From Bradyrhizobium sp. YR681 (lineage in GTDB: Bacteria > Pseudomonadota > Alphaproteobacteria > Rhizobiales > Xanthobacteraceae), in the NCBI RefSeq assembly GCF_000282615.1, contig NZ_AKIY01000333.1, forward strand, positions 1 through 32,401: DNA of 32,401 nucleotides, written 5' to 3'. The translations under genes were made by a program, and so were the position numbers. This document shows positions 18,709 to 26,001 of the stretch, piece after piece (within the stretch, counting starts at the first letter, position 1; each line of letters opens with the position of its first letter). The notes beneath the pieces are model-generated. The model was not told the DNA's origin, searched no databases, and saw only the letters and a list, made by a program, of their open reading frames with translations.

Positions 18709-19788
18709 ATGCAACTCGCACCAACCCTCGCCTGGCTCGTTGACGCCGCCTCCGACAGTTCCGGGGCCGATCGCCTGCTCGCGGAACTCGGCGCGCATCT
18801 GATCGCCGACGGCCTGCCGCTTGCGGCAGGCGCCCTGACGCTGGAGGTGCCGCATCCGTTGATCGCGAAGCGGACCTGGTTATGGCGTGCCGAAAACGGC
18901 CGGGTGATCGAAGCGCTTGGCTTCGCTCCCGGCGGCCTTGCGCCCGACCCGCCCAACGATGCCGGTCGCCGCTGGTTGCGCGACATCGCGGGCGGCGAGG
19001 TGCACGAAGATGCCGTCGGAAGGCCGGATGGGCCGTTGCTCGGCTGGATCGGTCCGCGTCCGTTCACCCCGGATGAAATCGAGCAGCTGCGCCAGGCCGC
19101 GCGCTTCGCCGCAACGCCTCTTGCCGTGCTCGCGGCGCGCGCCACGTTGCGGGCGACGCTGGATGCCTATCTCGGCAAGCGCAGCGCGGAGCGTGTGCTG
19201 GCAGCGCCGCTGCGGCGCGATCTCGGCGAGACCATTCAGGCCGCGCTGCTCTATGCCGATCTGCGCAATTTTACGAGCCTGTCGGAAACCACACCGCCTG
19301 CGGAGGTCATTGCCGCGCTCGACGCCTGGTTCGACCGTATCGCCGGCGCCGTCCATGCCTTCGGCGGCGAGGTGCTGAAATTCATCGGCGACGGCGTGCT
19401 CGCGATCTTTCCGGTGGTCGAGGCATCACCGCGCCGCGCATGCGATGCCGCCTTGCGTGCGGCGAGCGCAGCCGAAGCCGGAATGGCATATCTCAACGCC
19501 GAACGCAGCGCCAAAGGGTTGCCGCCGCTCGCGTTCGGTGCGGCCCTTCATCTCGGCGATATGCTCTGGGGCAATATCGGCGCCGCCAACCGGCTCGATT
19601 TCACGGCGATCGGTCCAGCGGTCAACCTCGCCAGCCGGCTCGAGGGATTGTGCAAGCCGCTCGGCCGGACCGTGCTGGTGTCGGGCACGCTCGCCGCGGA
19701 GACGGATATGCCTCTCGTTGCGCTCGGATCGCATTCGCTGCGCGGGATTGCTGCGCCATGTGCGGTGTTCACGCTGCCGGAGCCGTGA
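18709..19788 (+). CDS. Class III adenylate cyclase
   Basis: The 359-residue protein has an N-terminal sensor-like region (about 1-150) of unclear family and a C-terminal class III cyclase domain (about 175-340). All catalytic positions are visible: metal-binding Asp in YADLRNFT (D184) and in KFIGDG (D228), adenine-specifying K224 and D297 (NRLDFTAIG), and transition-state N306 and R310 in NLASRLE. The Lys/Asp pair predicts ATP rather than GTP as substrate, so the product should be cAMP. There is no membrane segment. A GTG at 18673 with AAGGAT upstream is an alternative start adding 12 residues. Crp-like sites occur elsewhere in the window, but a link is speculative. Confidence 0.9.
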   Translation: MQLAPTLAWLVDAASDSSGADRLLAELGAHLIADGLPLAAGALTLEVPHPLIAKRTWLWRAENGRVIEALGFAPGGLAPDPPNDAGRRWLRDIAGGEVHEDAVGRPDGPLLGWIGPRPFTPDEIEQLRQAARFAATPLAVLAARATLRATLDAYLGKRSAERVLAAPLRRDLGETIQAALLYADLRNFTSLSETTPPAEVIAALDAWFDRIAGAVHAFGGEVLKFIGDGVLAIFPVVEASPRRACDAALRAASAAEAGMAYLNAERSAKGLPPLAFGAALHLGDMLWGNIGAANRLDFTAIGPAVNLASRLEGLCKPLGRTVLVSGTLAAETDMPLVALGSHSLRGIAAPCAVFTLPEP

Positions 19789-19798
19789 GGACGGACAT

Positions 19799-19883
19799 CG
19801 TAGCCCGGATGGAGCAAAGCGTAATCCGGGGTCGTGCGACATGAAGACTTTCCCGGATTGCGCTGCGCTCCATCCGGGCTACG
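19799..19883. repeat. Palindromic repeat element, copy 1
   Basis: Arms CGTAGCCCGGATGGAGC and GCTCCATCCGGGCTACG enclose an imperfect inner palindrome containing ATCCGGGG and CCCGGAT. It sits between the convergent cyclase and EVE genes. The 31-base right arm (19851-19881) is identical to the right arm of the copy at the end of the window. Arms are conserved while the loop differs, as expected for a mobile or spreading REP-like element. Confidence 0.88.
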
Positions 19884-19891
19884 GCGGTGAC

Positions 19892-20305
19892 TTACATCCC
19901 GCCCATCTTGCAGACGAGCTTCCACTCCTCGGCCGTCACCGGCTGCACCGAGAGGCGCGAATATTTCACCAGCGCCATATCGGCGAGCTTCTTGTCCGCC
20001 TTGATCGCCGCCATCGTCACCGGCGTCTTCAAAGGCTTGTCGGCCTTGATGTCGACGCAGACGAATTTCTCGGTCTTGTCGGTCGGGTCCGTATAGGCCT
20101 CCTTGATGATCTCCGCGATGCCGACGATCTCCTTGCCCTCGTTGGAATGATAGAAGAACGCCTTGTCGCCCTTCTTCATCGCGACGAGGTTCTGGCGCGC
20201 GGTGTAATTGCGCACGCCGGTCCAGGCCTCGCCCTTGGCGCCCTTCGCCACCTGCTGGTCCCAGGACCACACCGACGGTTCGGATTTCACCAGCCAGTAG
20301 TTCAT
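19892..20305 (-). CDS. EVE domain-containing protein
   Basis: This is a 137-residue single-domain protein. It starts MNYWLVKSEPSVWSWDQ and contains WTGVRNYTARQNL, MKKGDKAFFYHS and VGIAEI, the standard EVE (PUA-like) fold seen in bacterial YlbI/thymocyte nuclear protein 1 relatives. EVE domains recognise modified bases in DNA or RNA; the ligand here is unknown. It contains no fused effector domain, so it is the common housekeeping type rather than a restriction-linked form. The start at 20303-20305 follows GGGGCAAG. The upstream hydrolase gene is separated by a hairpin. Confidence 0.92.
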   Translation of the reverse strand: MNYWLVKSEPSVWSWDQQVAKGAKGEAWTGVRNYTARQNLVAMKKGDKAFFYHSNEGKEIVGIAEIIKEAYTDPTDKTEKFVCVDIKADKPLKTPVTMAAIKADKKLADMALVKYSRLSVQPVTAEEWKLVCKMGGM

Positions 20306-20357
20306 CGCAACTTGCCCCATTCACGGATCGCTTACGTGCCGCGACCATACAGGCACG

Positions 20358-20386
20358 CGGATGCCCGCGACAAGCACGGGCATCCG
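20358..20386 (-). terminator. Hairpin downstream of the alpha/beta hydrolase gene
   Basis: A perfect 10-bp stem (20358-20367 with 20377-20386) with a 9-base loop lies 16 bases past the hydrolase stop codon and before the EVE start. No U-tract follows. It probably ends the hydrolase transcript. Confidence 0.55.
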
Positions 20387-20402
20387 ATATCGATCGCGGC
20401 GC

Positions 20403-21518
20403 TCACTCCTTCAGATATCGATCGAAGAATTTTGCGATATCGGTGAAGGCTTCCCTTGTCTCCGGCGCATTGATGTTGAACTGGTACTGCGCGTGCGACT
20501 GGCCCTCATAGACGTTGAGATCGGCAATCACGCCGGCGCGGCGCAATTTGCGATGCGTGCGCACCGTGTTGCTGAGGAACAGGTCGCGCGTGCCCGAGGT
20601 CAGGATGGTCGGCGGAGAACCCTTGAAGTCGCCATAGATCGGCGAGATGTAGGGATTCTTCAGGTCGGTGCCGTTGGCATAGAGCTTTGCGGCGCGGCCG
20701 AGCCAGCCGTCCCAGGTCACCAGCACGTTGTCGACCCACTCGTTGCTGGCATAGGTGTCGCCGACCTTGTCGATATCGGACCATGGCGTCCCCGGCGCGA
20801 TCGCGGCCGGCTTCGGCAGCTTCTCGTCCTTGGCCCGCAGCACCATCGCAAGCGTCATCGCGCCGCCCGTCGACGTCCCGAAGATCGCCATCCGGCGCGA
20901 ATCGTGCGTCTTCGTGACTTCCTTCCAGACCGCCATCGCATCGTCCATCGCGGCGGGGTAGGGGAAATCCGGCGGCATGCGGTAGTCGACCGAGATCACC
21001 TTGAAGCCGCCGAAACCGGCCATCATGATCGCCTCGGGTAGCGCGGCCTCGCCGGGTCCGAACACGTAGCCGCCGCCATGGACGTGGACCAGAAGGCGGC
21101 GCCGGTTCTCGGGCGGGATCCTGTTCGGCGTGACGATGAAGCAATGCACGCCCGCGATCTTCGTCTCCTCGACCTTGACGCCGAGCTTCTCCTTCATCGC
21201 AGGAACGCCCGCGATCGACAATTTTGCGCGGCGATCGATCAGCTCCTTCCACTCCGCCGGAGTCTTCGGGTCCGCATTGAAATGCGGCGGAAACGGTGCG
21301 CCGATCATGGCCTGCATGTCGGGACTGACGTCGTTGGCCGGATTGACGATCGATTTGACCGGCGCGACCCGCTTGCCGTTCTCGGCATTGGCGGCCGCCT
21401 CGTTCTTGGCGAGCTCGTCATAGGAGAGAGCGGCCTGGGCGCGCACGGCGGTCGGCAGCGTAATGGCGGCAAGCGTGATGATGGCGATCGAAACGATCGC
21501 ATGATGCGGTTTGCGCAT
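20403..21518 (-). CDS. Secreted alpha/beta hydrolase (hormone-sensitive lipase family)
   Basis: The 371-residue protein has a clear signal peptide (basic MRKPHH, hydrophobic core, AVRAQA cleavage region near residue 27), so it acts in the periplasm or outside. It belongs to the HSL/GDXG esterase family: oxyanion motif HGGGY (147-151), nucleophile Ser216 in GTSTGG, Asp312 in SGTRDLF and His342 in GQSHAQY complete a normal triad. The nucleophile motif is GTSTGG rather than the usual GDSAGG. Natural substrate is unknown, most likely short acyl esters. The ATG at 21516-21518 has GGGGAAG upstream. The about 115-residue segment between signal peptide and first core motif is longer than in minimal family members. 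Confidence 0.9.
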   Translation of the reverse strand: MRKPHHAIVSIAIITLAAITLPTAVRAQAALSYDELAKNEAAANAENGKRVAPVKSIVNPANDVSPDMQAMIGAPFPPHFNADPKTPAEWKELIDRRAKLSIAGVPAMKEKLGVKVEETKIAGVHCFIVTPNRIPPENRRRLLVHVHGGGYVFGPGEAALPEAIMMAGFGGFKVISVDYRMPPDFPYPAAMDDAMAVWKEVTKTHDSRRMAIFGTSTGGAMTLAMVLRAKDEKLPKPAAIAPGTPWSDIDKVGDTYASNEWVDNVLVTWDGWLGRAAKLYANGTDLKNPYISPIYGDFKGSPPTILTSGTRDLFLSNTVRTHRKLRRAGVIADLNVYEGQSHAQYQFNINAPETREAFTDIAKFFDRYLKE

Positions 21519-21633
21519 GCGTTCTTCCCCTGGATCCATTTCGTTATTGTTGGACCGGGATCCTGCGGTGTGCCGTCAGGCTAGACCAGCATGCGGACGT
21601 CGTGAAGTGCAACCTGCGTGGCCCGGACCGCCG

Positions 21634-22614
21634 TCATTCCTCGGCCTTGAACGGCCGCGTCAGCAGCCCTTCGATCGCTGCGTCGATCGTCAATCTTTCG
21701 TCCAGGATGGCGGCCACCGCTTGCGAGACCGGCATGTCGACGTTCCGCGCGGCGGCGAGCTCGACCAGCACCGGCGCCGTGAAAGCGCCTTCCGCAAGCT
21801 TGCCGGCCGGTGCGGCCTCGCCACGACCGAGTGCAATCCCGAGCGCGAAATTGCGCGATTGCGCAGTCGAGCAGCTCAGCAGGAGGTCGCCGAGGCCGGA
21901 GAGGCCCGAGAGGGTTTCGGTGCGCGCGCCGCAGGCGCGGCCAAGCCGCGCCAGCTCGCTGAAGCCGCGCGTGGTCAGCGCGGCGAGGGCGGAGGCGCCG
22001 AGATTGCGACCGACCACGATGCCGGCGGCGATGGCCAGCACGTTCTTGGCCGCGCCGCCGATCTCGACGCCGCGGACGTCGGTGGAGTGATAGGGTCGGA
22101 ATGTGGGCGAGCCCAGCGCCTGCACCAGTGCGCTAGCCAGGGCCTCGTCCTTTGCCGCAAGCGTCACCGCCGTCGGCAAGCCGCGCGCGACGTCGTCGGC
22201 AAAGCTCGGGCCCGACAGGATCGCGGGCACTGCATGCGGCGCAGCCTCCGCGATCACTTCGGTCATGAATTTGTGGGTGCCGTGCTCGATGCCCTTGGCG
22301 CAGGCGACGATCGGCACAGGCTTCGCCAGATGCGAGGCCAGCATGTTGACGGCGCCGCGCAGATGCTGCGCCGGCGTTACGATCAACAATGTGTCAGCAC
22401 GCGCAGCTTCCGCGAGATCGTGCGTGACGACGATCTCCGGCGCCAGCCGCACGCCCGGCAACCGCGGATTTTCGCGAGTCGATGCGATGCGCGCGGCATG
22501 CTCGGCAGTGCGTGCCCAGAGCGTCACGTTCCGTCCGGCGCGTGCCGCCACCGTCGCCAGCGCCGTGCCCCAGGCGCCCGCGCCAATCACCGCGACCGAT
22601 CGGAACACGGTCAT
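21634..22614 (-). CDS. gpsA: NAD(P)-dependent glycerol-3-phosphate dehydrogenase
   Basis: GpsA reduces dihydroxyacetone phosphate to sn-glycerol-3-phosphate, the backbone for phospholipids, in the cytosol. The 326 residues match the family. The Rossmann motif GAGAWGTALA is at 11-20, ACAKGIE at about 105-110, LSGPSFA at about 133-139, and the catalytic Lys190 lies in GGAAKNVLAIAAG. It follows tsaD by two bases, so the two are co-transcribed; the tsaD-gpsA order is common in alphaproteobacteria. Confidence 0.97.
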   Translation of the reverse strand: MTVFRSVAVIGAGAWGTALATVAARAGRNVTLWARTAEHAARIASTRENPRLPGVRLAPEIVVTHDLAEAARADTLLIVTPAQHLRGAVNMLASHLAKPVPIVACAKGIEHGTHKFMTEVIAEAAPHAVPAILSGPSFADDVARGLPTAVTLAAKDEALASALVQALGSPTFRPYHSTDVRGVEIGGAAKNVLAIAAGIVVGRNLGASALAALTTRGFSELARLGRACGARTETLSGLSGLGDLLLSCSTAQSRNFALGIALGRGEAAPAGKLAEGAFTAPVLVELAAARNVDMPVSQAVAAILDERLTIDAAIEGLLTRPFKAEE

Positions 22615-22616
22615 GG

Positions 22617-23690
22617 CTAGTATCCCGCCCGTGTCTTGCCGTAACCCGCCGGCGCGGTCGCGCTGGCATCGAGCAGCCAGCGCGCCCGGGGTTGGGCTTC
22701 CATCGTGTCGGTCAGGCCGAGCGCGAGGCGCTCGGCGCCGGCCCAGGCGATCATCGCGCCATTGTCGGTGCAGAGTGCGGGCGGCGGCATGATCAGTTGC
22801 GTCCGCGCTTGCCTGGCAACGTCATGCAGCGCGCCGCGGATCGCCTGATTGGCGGCGACGCCGCCGGCGGCCACCAGCGCATGCGGTGCGCCGAACCGCT
22901 CGCGGAAAAGCCTCAATCCGACGCTCAATCGATCCGCCGTCGAATCCAGCACGGCGGCCTGAAAACTCGCGCAGAGATCGCTCACATCCTGCGGCGTGAT
23001 TTCGGTCAGGCGGCTCGCCTCCGTGCGCACCGCGGTCTTCAATCCCGACAGCGAGAAATTGGCATCCGGCCTGCCCTGCATCGGCCGCGGCAAGGCAAAG
23101 CGCGTCGCATCGCCGTTTGCCGCCGCGCGCTCGACCTGCGGTCCGCCGGGATAGGGCAGGCCCAGCATCTTCGCGACCTTGTCGAAGGCTTCGCCGATGG
23201 CATCATCGACGGTGGTCCCGAGCCGCACATACTCGCCGACGCCGGTGACTGCGACGATCTGGGTGTGGCCGCCCGAGGCGAGGAAGAGGCAATAGGGAAA
23301 TTCGATTCCGTCAGTGAGACGCGGCGTCAGCGCATGCGCCTCCAGATGGTTCACCGCCACCAGCGGTGTGTCATGCACCATCGCGATTGCCTTCGCGGTG
23401 GTGAGTCCGACGATGACGCCGCCGATCAGCCCCGGCCCCGCAGCCGCCGCGACACCGCTGAGCTGGGCATAGTCGATGCCGGCCTCGTGCATGGCGCGGT
23501 CGATGATGCCGTCGAGCACGTCGACATGCGCGCGCGCGGCGATCTCCGGCACGACACCGCCGAAACGGGCATGCTCCTCGATCTGGGACCGCACGATGTT
23601 GGACAAAATCTTGCCGCTGCCGTCAGGCGCGCGCTCGATCACCGCTGCGGCGGTCTCGTCGCAGGTGGTTTCGATACCCAATACCAGCAT
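22617..23690 (-). CDS. tsaD: tRNA N6-adenosine threonylcarbamoyltransferase TsaD
   Basis: TsaD transfers the threonylcarbamoyl group to A37 of tRNAs that read ANN codons, together with TsaB and TsaE. The 357-residue protein starts at the ATG at 23688-23690 with MLVLGIETTCDETAAAV, the expected family N-terminus; a longer frame to 23792 has no homology. The metal-binding motif HLEAH has H115 and H119. FLASGGHTQ and the C-terminal GGVAANQAIR and CTDNGAMIAWAG blocks are intact. It heads the tsaD-gpsA operon and is divergent from hemD. Confidence 0.97.
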   Translation of the reverse strand: MLVLGIETTCDETAAAVIERAPDGSGKILSNIVRSQIEEHARFGGVVPEIAARAHVDVLDGIIDRAMHEAGIDYAQLSGVAAAAGPGLIGGVIVGLTTAKAIAMVHDTPLVAVNHLEAHALTPRLTDGIEFPYCLFLASGGHTQIVAVTGVGEYVRLGTTVDDAIGEAFDKVAKMLGLPYPGGPQVERAAANGDATRFALPRPMQGRPDANFSLSGLKTAVRTEASRLTEITPQDVSDLCASFQAAVLDSTADRLSVGLRLFRERFGAPHALVAAGGVAANQAIRGALHDVARQARTQLIMPPPALCTDNGAMIAWAGAERLALGLTDTMEAQPRARWLLDASATAPAGYGKTRAGY

Positions 23691-23852
23691 TGGCGAATTG
23701 TTATCCAATTTGCGCCCTTCTCGCCCCCTTGCGCTCATCCGCAAAGCAGAGTTCTGGTACGTCCGGTAGCATTCCGGGGTCGGCTTGCGCAATCGTCACG
23801 CGCAGCCATCCCGGCGGATGCGTCACCGTCACGCGGTTCGGGAACATGAGCG

Positions 23853-24644
23853 ATGTCCATTCTTGTCACACGGCCGCATCCGGACAATGAGGCGACGGCC
23901 GACAATCTGCGCGCGCGGGGACATGTGGTGCTGCTCGCGCCGGTGCTCAAGTTCGAGGCGGTCGCGTTCCACGACGAGAGCGAGGCGAACTACAGCGCCA
24001 TCATCGTCACATCGGCCAATGCGATCCGTGCCGTCTCGCCGCAATTGCAGGATCTTGACTTAAAGAAACTTGGCTTAAGGGACCTTGGCTTGAAGAACCT
24101 TGGCCTGCTGGAGCTGCCGCTGTTTGCGGTCGGCGAACACACCGCGACGGCTGCGCGCGACGCCGGCTTTGCCAAGGTCATTGTCGCCGGCGGCGATGCG
24201 GCGGCCTTGCGCGACAAGGTCGTTCAAAGTGCGCGCGAGAAGGTCCTGAAAAGGAAGAGCACGCTGCTCTATCTGGCGGGCGCCGATCTGTCGCGCGATC
24301 TCGGCGGCGAGCTCGGTGCCGAAGGATTCAACGTGGTCACGCAGACCACCTATCGCATGGCGCCGGTCAAGCATCTGCCGCGCGAGGTCTGTGAGGGCTT
24401 TGCCGCCCATGGCGTCGAGGCGGTGCTGCATTACTCCCGGCGCAGCGCGCGGGCCTTCCTGGAGGCGGCACGGGATGAAGGCGTCGAAATCTCGGCGCTG
24501 GCGATCCCGCAATGCTGCCTGTCCGAGACCGTCGCCGCGGTGCTGCGCGATGCCGGTGCGTCGCAGGTTCTGGTGGCTGCGTCGCCGGACGAAAATGCCT
24601 TATTTGACACCTTGGAGCGTGCGTTGCGCACCCGTTTGGCGTAA
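23853..24644 (+). CDS. hemD: Uroporphyrinogen-III synthase
   Basis: HemD closes and inverts ring D of hydroxymethylbilane to give uroporphyrinogen III for heme and cobalamin. The 263-residue protein starts MSILVTRPHPDNEATA, the usual opening, and contains IIVTSANAIRAV, FAVGEHTATAARDAGF and HYSRRSARAFLEAA, which place it in the two-lobed HemD family despite the family's low conservation. An odd feature is a run of LxxLG pentapeptides (about residues 65-84) coded by 15-nt tandem repeats, in the stretch leading to the FAVG strand. It is the first gene of the hemD-mic60-hemY set. hemC, often just upstream in relatives, is not here. Confidence 0.9.
   Translation: MSILVTRPHPDNEATADNLRARGHVVLLAPVLKFEAVAFHDESEANYSAIIVTSANAIRAVSPQLQDLDLKKLGLRDLGLKNLGLLELPLFAVGEHTATAARDAGFAKVIVAGGDAAALRDKVVQSAREKVLKRKSTLLYLAGADLSRDLGGELGAEGFNVVTQTTYRMAPVKHLPREVCEGFAAHGVEAVLHYSRRSARAFLEAARDEGVEISALAIPQCCLSETVAAVLRDAGASQVLVAASPDENALFDTLERALRTRLA
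24045..24104 (+). repeat. 15-nt tandem repeat inside hemD
   Basis: Four in-frame 15-base units encode LQDLD, LKKLG, LRDLG and LKNLG, followed by a partial LLEL. Units two to four are the most alike: each begins CTTAA or CTTGAA-like and ends CTTGG when phased from 24059. Because the length is a multiple of three, copy number can vary without breaking the frame. Confidence 0.8.
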
Positions 24645-24708
24645 GAGGTCGGGCCGAATCCGACGCAATCGGGTCCGCTCTGGTATGGAAGTGTGAGGAA
24701 CCGTCACG

Positions 24709-25965
24709 ATGGCCGACGACAAGCCTGAAGACGCAGGATTGGCCCCGGAGTCCGGCCGCGCCAAGCGCACCCCGCCCACCATCGACCTCGAGGCAACCGA
24801 AGTCTCGACCCAGCCCCAGGAGACGGCCGCTGAACCGGAGCCTCAGCACGCGACCGGGCAGGCTGCGCATGATCAGGCCACGGTTGAGGAAGCCAAGTCC
24901 GACGAAGCCAAATCCGAGGAATTGAAGTCCGAGGAAGCCAAGCCCGAGCCGCAGCCCGTCGAGGAACAGTCCTCCGTCGCATCAGCACCTGTATCACCCT
25001 GGGTCGTCGCTCCATTGTCTGGGGCTGTGGCGGCGGCTGCTGTGATCGGGGTCGGCTGGATGCTGGGCTGGCCCTCGGTGCAGGCGCCGCCGGCCGCGCC
25101 GCAAGTGACGAGCGCGACGGTCGACGCACTGAGCGGTCGCGTCGCGGCGGTCGAAGCCAAGGCCGGCAGGCCCGCGCCCGATCCGGCCATGGCGGCGCGG
25201 ATCGACGCGCTGGAAAAATCCTTCACGGCCTTGCGGGGCGACATCGCCAATCTGCGCGCGCAATCCGACAAGACCGCGAGCGCGTTGAACGACGCGAAAT
25301 CCGCCCCACGCGACACGGCTGCGTCGTCCGATCTCGCCAACCGCGTCGCGCAGCTCGAGCGCGCCAGCAAGACCGAGCGGGCCGAGCTCGCGCAGCAGGG
25401 CGAGAAGATCGCCGACGCCAGGACCACGGATGACAAGCCGCTGCGTCATGTCGTGGCGGCCGCCCTGCTCGATGTCGCCGTTCGTCATGGCGATCCCTAT
25501 CAGTCGCAGCTGTCCGCGGCGCGCTCGCTCGCCGCCAAGCCCGAACTCCTCAAGCCGCTTGATACCTTTGCATCGTCAGGCATCCCGACGCCGGTTGCGC
25601 TCAGCCGCGAGCTGCTCAACATCGTGCCGAAATTGTCGCCGCCGGCGGAAGTCCCGGCCGCCGGTGCGGGCATCGTCGAGCGCCTTCAGGCGGGGGCGTC
25701 GAAGCTCGTCCGGATCGAGCGCACCGATGGCGTCGGCAATGATCGCGGCGCCGTCGTCGCGCGGGTGACGGCCGCGGCGCTCCGCAACGATTTCGTCGAG
25801 GCGCGGCGCGAGCTGAAGACGCTGCCCGAGGCCGATCGCGCTCCGGCGCAGGCCTGGCTCGACAAGACCGATGCCCGCGAAGCCGCGCTCGCCGCTTCAC
25901 GCAAATTTGCCGACGATGCCATGGCGGATCTCGCCAAGCCCGATGCGGTCAAGCCTGCTCAATAA
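24709..25965 (+). CDS. Alphaproteobacterial Mic60 (mitofilin-like) inner-membrane protein
   Basis: The 418-residue protein has a long acidic, Pro/Glu-rich cytoplasmic N-terminus (1-95), one membrane segment (about 99-121), a predicted periplasmic coiled coil (about 125-245) and a C-terminal helical region (about 250-410) with KPLRHVVAAALLDVAVRHGDPY. This layout and the position between hemD and hemY match the bacterial homologue of mitofilin/Mic60, which shapes intracytoplasmic or cristae membranes and contacts outer-membrane proteins. The assignment rests on layout, synteny and the C-terminal region rather than strict motifs. The N-terminal part contains four 15-nt tandem repeats. It lies 64 bp after hemD. 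Confidence 0.85.
   Translation: MADDKPEDAGLAPESGRAKRTPPTIDLEATEVSTQPQETAAEPEPQHATGQAAHDQATVEEAKSDEAKSEELKSEEAKPEPQPVEEQSSVASAPVSPWVVAPLSGAVAAAAVIGVGWMLGWPSVQAPPAAPQVTSATVDALSGRVAAVEAKAGRPAPDPAMAARIDALEKSFTALRGDIANLRAQSDKTASALNDAKSAPRDTAASSDLANRVAQLERASKTERAELAQQGEKIADARTTDDKPLRHVVAAALLDVAVRHGDPYQSQLSAARSLAAKPELLKPLDTFASSGIPTPVALSRELLNIVPKLSPPAEVPAAGAGIVERLQAGASKLVRIERTDGVGNDRGAVVARVTAAALRNDFVEARRELKTLPEADRAPAQAWLDKTDAREAALAASRKFADDAMADLAKPDAVKPAQ
24889..24948 (+). repeat. 15-nt tandem repeat inside mic60
   Basis: Four in-frame 15-base units encode EAKSD, EAKSE, ELKSE and EAKPE in the charged cytoplasmic N-terminus. The repeat unit length is the same as in the neighbouring hemD repeat, but the sequence differs. 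Confidence 0.82.
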
Positions 25966-26001
25966 AGGTTCGCGCAACAATCAGCGCGTATAGGGATCGC
26001 C

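Noticed and set aside
19892..20305. EVE protein as part of a modification-dependent defence system
   Set aside because: It is a single-domain protein with no nuclease partner or modification enzyme nearby.
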